Shown: positions 9,829 through 20,046, numbered from the stretch's first letter. The stretch is DNA of 64,000 nt from Leptothermofonsia sp049200465 (GCF_049200465.1 NZ_CP120836.1:3348001-3412000), one strand, 5' to 3'. A program made the numbers and translations. Notes: generated by a model from the sequence alone, not told the origin.

Positions 9829-10227
9829 ATGAAAACCGTTTTGATTGTGGAAGACGATGTCGCCAATGCACTGGTTTTTTCTAAGATTCTGACTAACCGC
9901 GGTGGTCTGGCAGTTAAGCATACTGAAAACGTGGAAGAAGTCATACGAATTGCTAAGGCAAGGGAAGCCGACGTGATTTTGATGGATGTGTCGCTGGCTC
10001 GCAGCGTTTATCAGGGTAAACCTGTGGATGGTATCAAAATTACCCAGATGCTGAAGGAAGACCCCAAAACGGCGAGCCTTCCTGTTATTCTGGTGACAGC
10101 TCACGCAATGGAGGGCGATCGCGAGAGCTTTCTGCGGCAAAGTGGTGCCGATGGTTATATTTCTAAACCTGTGGTTGACCATCAAGCATTTGTAGACCAG
10201 ATCATGGCACTCTTACCGGAAACCTAG
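9829..10227 (+). CDS. CheY-like response regulator
   Basis: This 132-aa single-domain receiver has the acidic pair EDD at 8-10, phospho-acceptor Asp-53 in ILMDVSL, Thr-90 and Lys-113 (SKP). There is no output domain, so it should act by protein contact, like DivK or CheY. The ATG at 9829 follows AAGGAAGGGAC at good spacing and is preferred over an upstream in-frame start. It diverges from gyrA. No histidine kinase is adjacent, so its partner is unknown. Confidence 0.88.
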   Translation: MKTVLIVEDDVANALVFSKILTNRGGLAVKHTENVEEVIRIAKAREADVILMDVSLARSVYQGKPVDGIKITQMLKEDPKTASLPVILVTAHAMEGDRESFLRQSGADGYISKPVVDHQAFVDQIMALLPET

Positions 10228-10627
10228 TGGTCTGTCAAGATTGTGCCTGGGGGCGAAGCTCCTACACCCCCGTGTTGCAAAATTTAGTGTTTACAACACT
10301 GGTAGACAAGACAGTAAATCCTATAACATTCGCCTCATTCGAACGATAACTGCGATCACCATACAGTCACGATAAGGCATCGGTGGTAGCGACTTTGATT
10401 TCCAGACTACCGCACAGGAACTAATTCCGTGTACTGGAAGCAGCATGTGATAAGAAATCTATTGGACTTTTCTATTACTTTATAAGTACTTCAGTACTAT
10501 TTTCGCAGAAATTCTGGGCATTTCCTTGATCTTCAGCAAAATCTCTTCATAGCGTATATCGTCCTTAACCTACCGCTACTATTAGAATTAAGTATTTTTG
10601 TACTGAGTAGTGTTTCGGGGGTAGGAA
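10228..10627. other. spacer with a short GTGTTG/CAACAC palindromic repeat
   Basis: No gene is visible. The segment 10272-10299 has GTGTTG and CAACAC flanking a 16-base AT-rich loop, and is nearly identical to 32454-32480. The sequence just after the response regulator gene resembles the GC-rich interspersed repeats. Confidence 0.5.
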
Positions 10628-11299
10628 ATGAAAGGGCTGGCTAGCCAGGGTATTGCCGTTGCTTTGTTGATCCTGGCAGCCTCAATCGGCAGCTATGTTT
10701 CAGCCCTCGCAATGTTGAACTCCAAAGCCTCTGTTTCTCCCTCAGTGCGGCTACAGGCTGCCATTCCATTGCCTGCGGGTTCCCTGGTTGAGGTGGCGAC
10801 TGGCTCAGACTGTCGGCGAGTGATTGGGGGCAGGTATCCTCTCTTCACCAGCGCGGATAGCTACGGCGAAGAAATCCGCTATCTTTACGAAGGGCAAAGA
10901 GTGAGATTGATTCAGGGCTCAGCAACGCGGGGACCTGATGGAGAATTGTACATCCAGGTTGCCGTTCCCTACGGGGTGAATAATCCCGATATTGGTTTTA
11001 TGCCCGCCCAGGCTCGTAGTGCCGTTGACGGAGATTTAAGACCAACCCTGGGACTATGTGTACCTGGCTATTGGGGAAATAGACCGGGCGATGGTGGCAA
11101 CTGGGGCGATCGCTACCCACCCGACGATGATGACTATTGGAGCGGGGGGTATCCTCCCCCTAACGGAGATTACCCGGACGGCAGTTATCCACCCGATGAT
11201 GGGTATCCAGATGACAACTATCCAGACAATGGAGGAATTAGCGATGCCGATACTGGAGATCCAGATTATGGGGGAGATGCCGTAGAAGCGGCTTGGTAA
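10628..11299 (+). CDS. hypothetical exported protein with acidic Tyr/Pro/Asp-rich tail
   Basis: This 223-aa protein begins with a hydrophobic segment (about residues 8-30) that could be a signal peptide or anchor. A central region (residues about 50-145) has a conserved-looking Cys in GSDCRRVIGG and another in GLCVPGYWG and could be a small beta (SH3-like) domain; that is a guess. The C-terminal 75 residues are a low-complexity tail of YPPDD/YPDD/NYPD repeats. The family is not recognised. ATG is preceded by GGGGGTAGGAA. Confidence 0.6.
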   Translation: MKGLASQGIAVALLILAASIGSYVSALAMLNSKASVSPSVRLQAAIPLPAGSLVEVATGSDCRRVIGGRYPLFTSADSYGEEIRYLYEGQRVRLIQGSATRGPDGELYIQVAVPYGVNNPDIGFMPAQARSAVDGDLRPTLGLCVPGYWGNRPGDGGNWGDRYPPDDDDYWSGGYPPPNGDYPDGSYPPDDGYPDDNYPDNGGISDADTGDPDYGGDAVEAAW

Positions 11300-11322
11300 C
11301 AATCAACTTTCAACTTTCAACT

Positions 11323-13575
11323 TTATGGATTGGCTGTCCCTCCAGGCACAGCAGGTTTTGCCAGGGGCGCAGGTTCTCCAGTTGAGGGAGTAGCTGGAGG
11401 AAGCGGAGAGGGGGAAGCCGTTGGACTGGTTCTGGCGCGTCGCAGGTGCTCATAAAAGTCACTGGCAGTTGGGTTTTTGATTGGTTTTGAACTGTCAGGT
11501 GACGGCTTGGTATCTTCAGACACCTTGCTCTCTGGCTGGGTAGCCTCTGGTTTGGGAGTATAAGAACGGTTCGGAGCCACCGTAGGGGAAGCCGATGGTT
11601 GCGGTTTAGGAGCCTGGGGTGCCACAGGAGGTTTGGCAGGGGCGATCGCCTTCGCTGGAGCCGGAGTAGGAGATGGTGCGATCGGGCTGGGGGAAGAAGG
11701 CTGTTGCTCTAGCCGCTGCGGAATCGGTTTGGGTGTTGGCGTTGGGAGTTTAGGAGCTGGCTGAAGCACCTTTGCAGGAGATTCACTCCTGACAGGAGAC
11801 TCGCTGGGACTGGGGGATGATTCCGGTGATTTTGGAGATTGGGGTTTTGAAGGGGCGATCGCCCTGGGTGAAGGTTGAACAGGTTTACGCTCCTTGAGCG
11901 GGGTAGTTTCAGGGGCGGGTGCACTCTGGGCTGGCACTGGCGACGGTTTAGGAGCCTCCGTTGCTTGAGACGGAGGTTGGATCGGTTTCCCTTCTTCCGC
12001 AGGGGTTGGACTGGGAGATGGCAACCCTGAACCAGGAACCGGGCGTGCTGGTTTAGGTGAGGGCACTACCGACTTGAGCGTGGAACGGAACCGATTGAGA
12101 AAACCAGGTAAACCGGGTTCTTGCTTCGACTGCTTCGCCTCTAGTTCTGAGGGTTTGGGGACTTCCGGTTTGGGCGTCTCTAGTTTGGGAGTTTCCGGTT
12201 TAGAAATTTCGGGTTTGGGCGTCTCTGATTTAGGAACCTGAGGTTTAGAAACGTCTGGTTTAGAAACTTCGGGTTTCGGAGCCTCTAACTTCGGTGCTAT
12301 TGGCTTCTCAAGCGGTTTCTCAAGCGGTTTCTCAGTCTTAGAGGGTTCTACAGGCTCTCCTTTGTCTAAGCGAGGAGAAGGCTCTGGGCTGAAAGGCGCG
12401 GGTGCAGGGGAGGGAGCCGTTGTTTTCGGTTTGGCAGGCGCCACAGGACTGGTTGTTGGCTTCGGAGACGGTTTCGCTTTTGTGGCTGGTTTTGCTCTGG
12501 TCGCCGGTGATGGGGTTGGACTGGGGGTGGGGCGAACCAGTGGAACAACGGGAACTGGGCTGGGGGTAGCTTCTACCGCAGGTTTAGGAGAGGGGCTAGA
12601 GCTGGGAAGCGGAGTAATCACTGGTTTTTCTGGCACGTAATTGGGGTCTATAATACTACGGGCTTCTGCCGCAGAAAGATCTCCCCGCACCAGCCGCGAA
12701 AGGGCATCCTGGCCATTGGGTTCGTAAGTAATAACCCGTGCTGTGTTGTTAAATACGTTGTTAACTGGGTTACCATTCTCGTCCAGAAATTCCAGTTGGA
12801 CCCAATTCTTGCCAGGCTTAAAGCCTTTGAGATAAATCGGTTGCCATTGGTCCAAAATAAAGCTTTCCCCGTTAATCGTGCAGCGGATGCGCCAATCAAC
12901 AATGTCATCCTTGCTACTCTCTTGGGCAACCAGGTGTAAAGGAGCATTGGTCAAATAAAAGTCGAGCATGATCGGTTCTGCCCCGTAGGTGCCTTGAGGG
13001 CGACTATAGGTCAGCAACGGCAGATCGGGGTTGGGGCTATTTTCTCCAGTTTTTGTAAAGACGTGGAAGGTGACTTGAGTGTACGCTCCTTCGTTTTTGA
13101 AGCTTTCGTGCCAGGGGCGGGAAGCAAAGGCCCGAATGGTATGAGTGCCGGGCTCAAGCTGATCAAATACCAGCGGTTTGCTGAGGTCGTAAACTGCCTG
13201 ATAGGTGCGATTGTCCAATAAAACATGGAGGTGTGGACCTAACCCCAGCTTTTCATTCTTAAAAATGGGCAGATCTTTGACCTGGAAGCGGACGGAAACC
13301 GTATTGTCTGACAAGACCTCATTGGGTTTCGGGTTGAGAATCGTGACCTGTGGCTGGTAATTCTCTAATGCTTTCCGCAAATCCTGAATGGTAGGGGGGG
13401 GTGGAGTTTCTGCTAAGGTTCCCGTGACTTTACCTGTGGCTTTCGATTTCTCAGTTTTTGGCATTTTTGCCTTCCCTGCGGCCACAGCACCCGGAGTGCC
13501 CACTGAACTCAAGGCCAGCAGAGTCACCAGGAATACGGCAAACAAAATTTTGAGCAGCGATCGCCCATGATTCAT
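11323..13575 (-). CDS. exported protein with N-terminal beta domain and long Pro-rich tail
   Basis: The chosen ATG (13575) begins MNHGRSLLKILFAVFLVTLL, a signal peptide with likely cleavage after AVAA; an upstream in-frame start would put 25 unlikely residues before it. Residues about 65-290 form a beta-rich region (VTILNPKPNEVL, LGPHLHVLLDN, PGTHTIRAFASRPWHESFK) typical of conserved cyanobacterial exported proteins of unknown function. The remaining ~450 residues are Pro/Ser/Lys-rich, with degenerate KPE(V/I/T)xKP repeats, as in cell-wall-spanning linkers. The length of the tail probably varies between strains through repeat slippage. Confidence 0.7.
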   Translation of the reverse strand: MNHGRSLLKILFAVFLVTLLALSSVGTPGAVAAGKAKMPKTEKSKATGKVTGTLAETPPPPTIQDLRKALENYQPQVTILNPKPNEVLSDNTVSVRFQVKDLPIFKNEKLGLGPHLHVLLDNRTYQAVYDLSKPLVFDQLEPGTHTIRAFASRPWHESFKNEGAYTQVTFHVFTKTGENSPNPDLPLLTYSRPQGTYGAEPIMLDFYLTNAPLHLVAQESSKDDIVDWRIRCTINGESFILDQWQPIYLKGFKPGKNWVQLEFLDENGNPVNNVFNNTARVITYEPNGQDALSRLVRGDLSAAEARSIIDPNYVPEKPVITPLPSSSPSPKPAVEATPSPVPVVPLVRPTPSPTPSPATRAKPATKAKPSPKPTTSPVAPAKPKTTAPSPAPAPFSPEPSPRLDKGEPVEPSKTEKPLEKPLEKPIAPKLEAPKPEVSKPDVSKPQVPKSETPKPEISKPETPKLETPKPEVPKPSELEAKQSKQEPGLPGFLNRFRSTLKSVVPSPKPARPVPGSGLPSPSPTPAEEGKPIQPPSQATEAPKPSPVPAQSAPAPETTPLKERKPVQPSPRAIAPSKPQSPKSPESSPSPSESPVRSESPAKVLQPAPKLPTPTPKPIPQRLEQQPSSPSPIAPSPTPAPAKAIAPAKPPVAPQAPKPQPSASPTVAPNRSYTPKPEATQPESKVSEDTKPSPDSSKPIKNPTASDFYEHLRRARTSPTASPSPLPPATPSTGEPAPLAKPAVPGGTANP

Positions 13576-13764
13576 CCCAAGCACCAAACAAACTCCTGAT
13601 TTTTGTTGCGTCCGCCATAGGGAACTATAGCGGAATCGATCCCCTAACAATTCATAATTTTTAGATCGCTGGTTGGTGGACTTGATTCCACAGAAGCAAG
13701 GTGGGCGCGGGAGGTTTTTCCCGTGGCCTTTGACCCAATCGCCTATGCGCCCAAATAGCGTTGC

Positions 13765-14880
13765 TCAACTCCAGAATTCATCCAAATTCATCTGGTCAAC
13801 TTCCTGCTGAAGCTCCTTAAAATAGCCACTTTGCACAACCTGAGCCACTTCTTGCTCTCGTCGGTGCTGATCTATTTCAATTTTCAGGTCGGCAATCTGT
13901 TGCTTCAGTTGAGTTTCCCGTTGCTTTACTTCACTGGCCATTCGCTGGAAGACACGTGCTAACTGCCCTAACTCATCATTCCGTAGGGCAATCTCCGTTA
14001 AACTTTCGGGCTGAAAAATGCCCTTTTCTACTTCCGCAGCAGCCGTGGTGACTCGGCTTGCCTGTTGAATGTATTGCTCCATTTGTTGATTGGCTTGCAG
14101 CAACTCCTTTTCCGCCTGCTTGCGTTCACTTATGGCCTGGCAAATCTGGGCAAACATGCGCTGAAAAGCAGTGATCACTTCCCCTAACTCGTCCCGTCGT
14201 TTAATGGTACTTGAGCCAAAACCTGGCATTAACTGATCATGGCGAACGTCTTCCCCTGCCCGCAGCAGGTCACGTCGTAGAGTCAGGATAGGAGTAATTA
14301 CCAGAGGACCTAGAGTAATCAGCATCACCAGGGTCACAAATGCCGAGATAATGAAGACTAGCCCCAGAATGCGAAGGATATAAGCGTAGATCTCGCTTCG
14401 CATAATCTCTGCATTGTGTCGAATTACAATGGCATGCTCTCCATCTGCCTGAGGCGTTTTCCAGGCAACCTCGTAGCGATCGCCTCCCTGCCCTTGAAGG
14501 TAAATTCGGCTTTCCCTCTGGGCTTCAACAAATGTCATCACAGGCGGTTCTCCAAAGGTTCCCACCAGATTTCCATTCGGCTTATAAACTGCACCGCCCA
14601 CAATCATTCGGAGCATAGGGTTGGCATAGAGTTGCCTGGTATGTTCCAATAATTCTGCTCCCGTTGCCTCCGGATAGGTAGCAAAGATCCAGTTCATTTT
14701 ACCTGAAGACACCTCCACTATTCGGGCTAGGACTTCCTGTTTCCGCCGCTCCACAGAAGGAACCAACAAGATCGTCTCAATCACAGCAATACTGAGAAAA
14801 ATCCAGAAAACAATCCGAAGTGATAGACGACTCTGAAAGAGACGCAGAAAGTCATAAAACCGGGAGGGCAGCCTTTTCAT
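13765..14880 (-). CDS. membrane HAMP-domain protein without kinase domain
   Basis: The 371-aa protein has a transmembrane helix near residues 22-41, an extracytoplasmic sensor region, a second helix near 168-195, and then a HAMP-like linker (ITPILTLRRDLLRAGE). Long coiled coils follow (RKQAEKELLQANQQMEQYI, QRETQLKQQIADLKIEIDQH). No kinase, cyclase, GGDEF or MCP signalling domain follows before the stop. It therefore looks like an orphan sensor that signals through a partner. It stands alone between the Pro-rich protein and psaA. Confidence 0.7.
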   Translation of the reverse strand: MKRLPSRFYDFLRLFQSRLSLRIVFWIFLSIAVIETILLVPSVERRKQEVLARIVEVSSGKMNWIFATYPEATGAELLEHTRQLYANPMLRMIVGGAVYKPNGNLVGTFGEPPVMTFVEAQRESRIYLQGQGGDRYEVAWKTPQADGEHAIVIRHNAEIMRSEIYAYILRILGLVFIISAFVTLVMLITLGPLVITPILTLRRDLLRAGEDVRHDQLMPGFGSSTIKRRDELGEVITAFQRMFAQICQAISERKQAEKELLQANQQMEQYIQQASRVTTAAAEVEKGIFQPESLTEIALRNDELGQLARVFQRMASEVKQRETQLKQQIADLKIEIDQHRREQEVAQVVQSGYFKELQQEVDQMNLDEFWS

Positions 14881-15489
14881 GTGAACCTGCGCACGCTATC
14901 CAAAAAGTGTCAAAGAATGCGAATGACTTAAAATTATTAATTCTTAAATCTGGTTAAAAAGTGTCGTGAAGATTACAAATATTGTTAGCACCTACTCATA
15001 GAAATTCTCACCAAAAAACATAGACATTTATCAATCATCGAAGATGAAAAGGGTTTCAGGACGGTCGATCAATAGAGATTTTCTATTGTTTCGTTTTATA
15101 ACTGTAATGCAAACACCTCTTGACTTTTAGAAGGGCGCATGGATTTACAAATCAGTCCAGAACTTCAATTGAACGATTTTGAATTATTGTTAACGGCTCC
15201 CAGACACGATGTAGAGCAAGACCTATAATGACACGTTGAGAACTCTTACCAGGCTGATTTCATTGCCTCATGGGCTTTTTCAGTTCTGATGGCAGTGTCT
15301 GCTCCGTTCTCTGACCTGAGGTAAATAGCCATACCTCGCGCTGTACGAGCCTGTTTGGGACTCTTGGCTTCATTTTTCCGAGTCGTACAGCGACTGTTTT
15401 TAACCAAAGACAGTGGTTTTTCAAAAGTGCGGAGTAGTGCCTGGCGCAAGAGTATTGCTCGTTCCTTGTCTAGAGAGAGGAGAGTCTCA
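14881..15489. promoter_or_regulatory. long 5' region upstream of psaA
   Basis: About 600 bp precede psaA. psaAB promoters in cyanobacteria lie far upstream with long leaders, so the region is expected to contain them, but I cannot place -35/-10 boxes or light-response elements with confidence. It contains a 29-codon open frame at 15139-15228 after an AGAAGGGCG ribosome-binding site. Confidence 0.5.
15139..15228 (+). CDS. possible 29-aa upstream ORF in the psaA leader
   Basis: ATG at 15139 follows AGAAGGG at a workable spacing and opens a 29-codon frame (MDLQISPELQLNDF...) ending at TAA. It is too short to judge by composition. It could be a leader peptide, the start of a lost gene, or chance. 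Confidence 0.25.
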   Translation: MDLQISPELQLNDFELLLTAPRHDVEQDL

Positions 15490-17730
15490 ATGACAACTAC
15501 CCCACGGGCGAAAGTTGTCGTCGATAAGGATCCAGTACCCACTTCCTTTGAGAAGTGGGCACAGCCTGGTCACTTCGATCGCACCTTGGCGAAAGGGCCC
15601 AAAACCACTACCTGGATTTGGAACCTTCACGCTAACGCCCATGATTTTGATAGCCATACTAGTGACTTAGAAGACGTATCCCGAAAAATCTTTAGCGCTC
15701 ACTTTGGTCACCTGGCCGTAATTTTTATCTGGCTGAGTGGCATGTATTTTCATGGCGCTAAGTTTTCAAATTTTGAAGCCTGGATGGCAAACCCCACTGG
15801 TGTCAAACCCAGTGCTCAAGTCGTCTGGCCTATCTTCGGTCAAGAAATTTTGAATGCAGATGTTGGTGGCGGCTTCCACGGGATTCAGATCACCTCAGGT
15901 CTGTTTTACATGTGGAGGGGTGAAGGTTTCACCAACAGCTTCCAGCTTTATTGCACAGCCATCGGTGCATTGGTTATGGCAGCCTTAATGCTGTTTGCTG
16001 GCTGGTTCCACTACCACAAGCGAGCACCGAAGCTGGAGTGGTTCCAGAATGCTGAATCCATGCTGAATCACCACCTCTCAGTTCTGTTGGGTTGTGGTTC
16101 ATTGGGTTGGGCTGGGCATATCATTCACGTGGCATTGCCCACCAATGCCCTGCTTGACTCTGGAGTGGCTGTGAAGGACATTCCCCTGCCTCACGAGTTC
16201 ATTTTGAATTCCAAGCTGATGGCAGATTTGTTCCCCAGCTTTGCGAAGGGTCTCACTCCATTTTTTACATTGAACTGGGCTGAGTACTCCGACTTCCTGA
16301 CCTTCAAGGGCGGTGTTAACCCCGTTACTGGTAGTTTGTGGCTAACGGATAACGCGCATCACCACCTGGCGATCGCAGTTCTGTTCATCATTGCGGGTCA
16401 CATGTACCGCACCAACTGGGGCATTGGCCACAGCATGAAGGAAATTTACGAAGCTCACAAGGGTCCCTTTACTGGCGAAGGTCATAAGGGTATCTACGAG
16501 ACCTTCACTACCTCCTGGCATATTGAGCTGGCCTGGAACTTAGCTGGAATGGGTTCTTTGAGCATCATTGTGGCTCAGCACATGTATGCCATGCCGCCTT
16601 ACCCCTATCTGGCAACGGACTACGCCACCCAGTTGTCCATCTTTACTCATCACATGTGGATTGGTGGCTTTCTGATTGTGGGTGCCGCGGCTCACGCTGC
16701 CATCTTCATGGTGCGTGACTACGACCCTGCCCTCAACCAGAACAACGTCCTGGATCGGTTCATTCGTCACCGTGATGCCGTCATCTCTCACCTGAACTGG
16801 GTCTGTATCTTCCTGGGCTTCCATAGCTTCGGTCTGTACGTGCATAACGACACGATGCGAGCATTTGGTCGTCCTCAAGATATGTTCTCGGATACGGGCA
16901 TCCAGCTTCAACCCATCTTTGCTCAGTGGATCCAGAGCCTGCACTTTGCAGCTCCTGGCAACACCGCTCCCAATGCACTCGCTCCTGCGAGCCTGGCTTT
17001 CGGTGGTGACGTGCTGGCTGTGGGTGGAAAGGTTGCCATCTCCGGTATTCCTCTGGGTACCGCAGACTTCCTGATTCACCACATCCACGCTTTCACGATC
17101 CATGTGACGGTGTTGATCCTGCTTAAAGGTGTATTGTTTGCCCGTAGCTCTCGTTTGATCCCAGACAAGGCTAACCTGGGCTTCCGTTTCCCCTGCGACG
17201 GTCCGGGTCGGGGTGGTACCTGCCAGGTTTCTGGTTGGGACCATGTCTTCCTTGGTCTGTTCTGGATGTACAATTCCATCTCGATTGTGATCTTCCATTT
17301 CAGTTGGAAAATGCAGTCGGATGTTTGGGGAACGGTTAACCCCGATGGGTCAGTCGCCCACATTACGGCTGGAAACTTTGCTCAGAGCGCCATCACCATC
17401 AATGGTTGGTTGCGTGACTTCCTGTGGGCACAGGCGACTCAAGTGATTACTTCCTACGGTTCAGCGCTGTCTGCTTATGGCTTGCTGTTCCTGGGTGCTC
17501 ACTTCGTCTGGGCATTCAGCCTCATGTTCCTGTTCAGTGGTCGTGGTTATTGGCAGGAGCTGATTGAGTCCATTGTGTGGGCACATAATAAGCTGAAAGT
17601 TGCTCCGTCCATTCAGCCGCGTGCGCTGAGCATTATTCAAGGTCGAGCTGTGGGGGTTGCTCACTACCTCCTGGGAGGAATTGCCACGACCTGGGCATTC
17701 TTCCTGGCTCGCACACTGTCACTTGGATGA
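15490..17730 (+). CDS. psaA: photosystem I P700 apoprotein A1
   Basis: This 746-aa core subunit forms, with PsaB, the heterodimer that carries P700, A0, A1 and the Fx 4Fe-4S cluster in the thylakoid membrane. The Fx-binding loop CDGPGRGGTC is intact, and the many His residues that ligate chlorophyll lie in the usual eleven-helix pattern. The ATG at 15490 follows GAGAGGAGAG and matches the normal N-terminus (MTTTPRAKVVVDKDPVPTSF). psaB follows after 22 bp, so the two are co-transcribed. Nothing suggests a far-red-type paralogue. Confidence 0.98.
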   Translation: MTTTPRAKVVVDKDPVPTSFEKWAQPGHFDRTLAKGPKTTTWIWNLHANAHDFDSHTSDLEDVSRKIFSAHFGHLAVIFIWLSGMYFHGAKFSNFEAWMANPTGVKPSAQVVWPIFGQEILNADVGGGFHGIQITSGLFYMWRGEGFTNSFQLYCTAIGALVMAALMLFAGWFHYHKRAPKLEWFQNAESMLNHHLSVLLGCGSLGWAGHIIHVALPTNALLDSGVAVKDIPLPHEFILNSKLMADLFPSFAKGLTPFFTLNWAEYSDFLTFKGGVNPVTGSLWLTDNAHHHLAIAVLFIIAGHMYRTNWGIGHSMKEIYEAHKGPFTGEGHKGIYETFTTSWHIELAWNLAGMGSLSIIVAQHMYAMPPYPYLATDYATQLSIFTHHMWIGGFLIVGAAAHAAIFMVRDYDPALNQNNVLDRFIRHRDAVISHLNWVCIFLGFHSFGLYVHNDTMRAFGRPQDMFSDTGIQLQPIFAQWIQSLHFAAPGNTAPNALAPASLAFGGDVLAVGGKVAISGIPLGTADFLIHHIHAFTIHVTVLILLKGVLFARSSRLIPDKANLGFRFPCDGPGRGGTCQVSGWDHVFLGLFWMYNSISIVIFHFSWKMQSDVWGTVNPDGSVAHITAGNFAQSAITINGWLRDFLWAQATQVITSYGSALSAYGLLFLGAHFVWAFSLMFLFSGRGYWQELIESIVWAHNKLKVAPSIQPRALSIIQGRAVGVAHYLLGGIATTWAFFLARTLSLG

Positions 17731-17752
17731 GCGCGAGGAGAACACAGTAAAT

Positions 17753-19978
17753 ATGGCGACTAAATTTCCAAAATTTAGCCAGGACCTCGCTGCAGATCCG
17801 ACTACACGTCGGATCTGGTACGGGATTGCCACAGCTCACGACTTTGAGAGCCATGACGGAATGACGGAAGAGAATCTTTATCAAAAGATTTTTGCTTCCC
17901 ATTTTGGTCACATTGCAATCATTTTCCTGTGGACTTCTGGACTCCTGTTCCACGTAGCCTGGCAAGGCAACTTCGAGCAGTGGATCAAAGACCCGCTGCA
18001 TATCCGTCCCATTGCTCACGCGATTTGGGACCCTCAATTCGGTAAACCCGCGGTTGAAGCGTTTACTCAAGCAGGCGCTTCCTATCCGGTGGATATTTCT
18101 TATTCGGGTGTTTATCACTGGTGGTACACCCAAGGAATGCGAACCAATGGTGATCTTTACCAGGGTTCAATTTTCCTTCTGATTCTGGCTGGTCTGTTCC
18201 TGTTTGCTGGCTGGCTGCACTTGCAGCCTAAGTTCCGCCCCAGCCTCGCCTGGTTTAAGAATGCTGAATCTCGCCTGAACCACCACCTGGCTGGTTTGTT
18301 CGGGGTTAGCTCTCTGGCCTGGGCTGGTCACCTGATCCACGTAGCCATTCCTGAGTCTCGGGGTCAGCATGTGGGCTGGAATAACTTCCTGTCTACTCCT
18401 CCTCACCCGGCTGGCTTGCTGCCGTTCTTTACTGGCAACTGGGGAGTGTATGCAGAGAATCCAGACACGGCTCAGCATGTGTTTGGCACCGCTGATGGAG
18501 CTGGTACGGCGATTCTGACTTTCCTGGGTGGCTTCCATCCTCAGACTCAGTCTCTCTGGTTGACGGATATTGCTCATCACCATCTGGCGATCGCCGTTCT
18601 GTTTATTGTGGCCGGCCATATGTACCGCACCAACTTCGGTATCGGCCACAGCATCAAGGAGATGATGGACTCCAAGACCTTCTTCGGCACCTCAGTCGAA
18701 GGTCCTTTCAACATGCCTCACCAGGGCATTTATGAGACCTACAACAACTCCTTGCACTTCCAGCTCGGCTGGCACCTAGCTTGTCTGGGTGTGATTACCT
18801 CGGTGGTGGCGCAACACATGTATGCCATGCCTCCCTATGCCTTCATTGCGCAGGATTTCACCACCCAGGCCGCTCTGTTTACCCATCACGAATACATCGC
18901 TGGATTCTTGATGGTGGGTGCTTTTGCCCACGGTGCGATCTTCTGGGTGCGGGATTATGACCCCGACCAGAACAAGGGGAACGTGCTGGCGCGGATGATT
19001 GAGCATAAGGAAGCCCTCATCTCTCACTTGAGCTGGGTCTCCCTTTTCCTCGGATTCCACACGTTGGGCCTGTATGTTCACAACGATGTTGTGGTGGCTT
19101 TCGGCACGCCTGAGAAGCAAATCTTGATTGAACCGGTCTTTGGTCAGTTCGTTCAAGCTGCTTCTGGAAAGGTGTTGTATGGCATGAACACGCTGTTGTC
19201 TAACCCAGACAGCATTGCAGCGACGGCTTGGCCCAACTATGGTAACGTCTGGCTACCTGGTTGGTTGGATGCTATCAACAGCGGCACCAACTCTCTGTTC
19301 CTGACCATTGGTCCTGGCGATTTTCTGGTGCACCATGCGATCGCCCTGGGTCTGCACACCACCACCCTGATTCTGGTCAAGGGTGCCCTGGATGCTCGCG
19401 GTTCTAAGCTAATGCCGGACAAGAAAGATTTCGGCTATAGCTTCCCCTGTGATGGTCCAGGCCGGGGCGGCACCTGCGATATCTCTGCTTGGGACGCCTT
19501 CTACCTGGCCATGTTCTGGATGCTGAACACCCTGGGCTGGGTTACCTTCTACTGGCACTGGAAGCACCTTGGTATCTGGCAGGGCAACGTGTCTCAATTC
19601 AATGAGAGTTCCACCTACCTGATGGGTTGGTTCCGTGATTATCTGTGGCTGTACTCTGGTCCACTAATCAACGGTTATAACCCCTACGGTGTCAATAACC
19701 TGGCGATCTGGTCCTGGATCTTCCTGCTGGCACACCTGTGCTGGGCAGTGGGTTTCATGTTCCTGATTTCCTGGAGAGGTTACTGGCAGGAGTTGATCGA
19801 GACTCTGGTTTGGGCTCACGAGCGCACTCCGCTGGCTAACCTGGTTCGTTGGAAGGATAAGCCGGTTGCTTTGTCTATCGTCCAGGCTCGTCTGGTCGGT
19901 CTGACTCACTTTGCGGCTGGCTATGTTCTGACCTACGCCGCCTTTGTTATTGCCTCTACGGCAGCCAAATTCCCATAG
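17753..19978 (+). CDS. psaB: photosystem I P700 apoprotein A2
   Basis: This 741-aa partner of PsaA has the Fx loop CDGPGRGGTC and the conserved end of the family (ASTAAKFP). The start ATG at 17753 lies after GAGGAG and gives the standard MATKFPKFSQDLA N-terminus. The longer frame that extends upstream overlaps psaA and is not the real start. The gene ends 41 bp before a strong Rho-independent terminator. Confidence 0.98.
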   Translation: MATKFPKFSQDLAADPTTRRIWYGIATAHDFESHDGMTEENLYQKIFASHFGHIAIIFLWTSGLLFHVAWQGNFEQWIKDPLHIRPIAHAIWDPQFGKPAVEAFTQAGASYPVDISYSGVYHWWYTQGMRTNGDLYQGSIFLLILAGLFLFAGWLHLQPKFRPSLAWFKNAESRLNHHLAGLFGVSSLAWAGHLIHVAIPESRGQHVGWNNFLSTPPHPAGLLPFFTGNWGVYAENPDTAQHVFGTADGAGTAILTFLGGFHPQTQSLWLTDIAHHHLAIAVLFIVAGHMYRTNFGIGHSIKEMMDSKTFFGTSVEGPFNMPHQGIYETYNNSLHFQLGWHLACLGVITSVVAQHMYAMPPYAFIAQDFTTQAALFTHHEYIAGFLMVGAFAHGAIFWVRDYDPDQNKGNVLARMIEHKEALISHLSWVSLFLGFHTLGLYVHNDVVVAFGTPEKQILIEPVFGQFVQAASGKVLYGMNTLLSNPDSIAATAWPNYGNVWLPGWLDAINSGTNSLFLTIGPGDFLVHHAIALGLHTTTLILVKGALDARGSKLMPDKKDFGYSFPCDGPGRGGTCDISAWDAFYLAMFWMLNTLGWVTFYWHWKHLGIWQGNVSQFNESSTYLMGWFRDYLWLYSGPLINGYNPYGVNNLAIWSWIFLLAHLCWAVGFMFLISWRGYWQELIETLVWAHERTPLANLVRWKDKPVALSIVQARLVGLTHFAAGYVLTYAAFVIASTAAKFP

Positions 19979-20019
19979 CGCTCAGGCGCTAAAGCTACCT
20001 GGAGGTGGCTATCGGGTAT

Positions 20020-20046
20020 CCCCCGCCAGTGGCGGGGGATTATTTT
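20020..20046 (+). terminator. Rho-independent terminator of psaAB
   Basis: An 8-bp perfect GC stem, CCCCCGCC/GGCGGGGG with a 3-base loop, is followed by ATTATTTT, directly downstream of psaB. Confidence 0.9.

Noticed and set aside
12362..12640. Gly/Val-rich open frame opposite the Pro-rich protein
   Set aside because: It is the complement of Pro/Ala/Ser codons and has no independent support.
14881..15489. Light-response (HLR1-type) elements upstream of psaA
   Set aside because: No direct repeat of TTACA with the right spacing could be identified by eye.
16540..17298. Long open frame antisense to psaA (and others antisense to psaB)
   Set aside because: These arise from the codon composition of highly expressed psaA/psaB; they have no family features or ribosome-binding sites.
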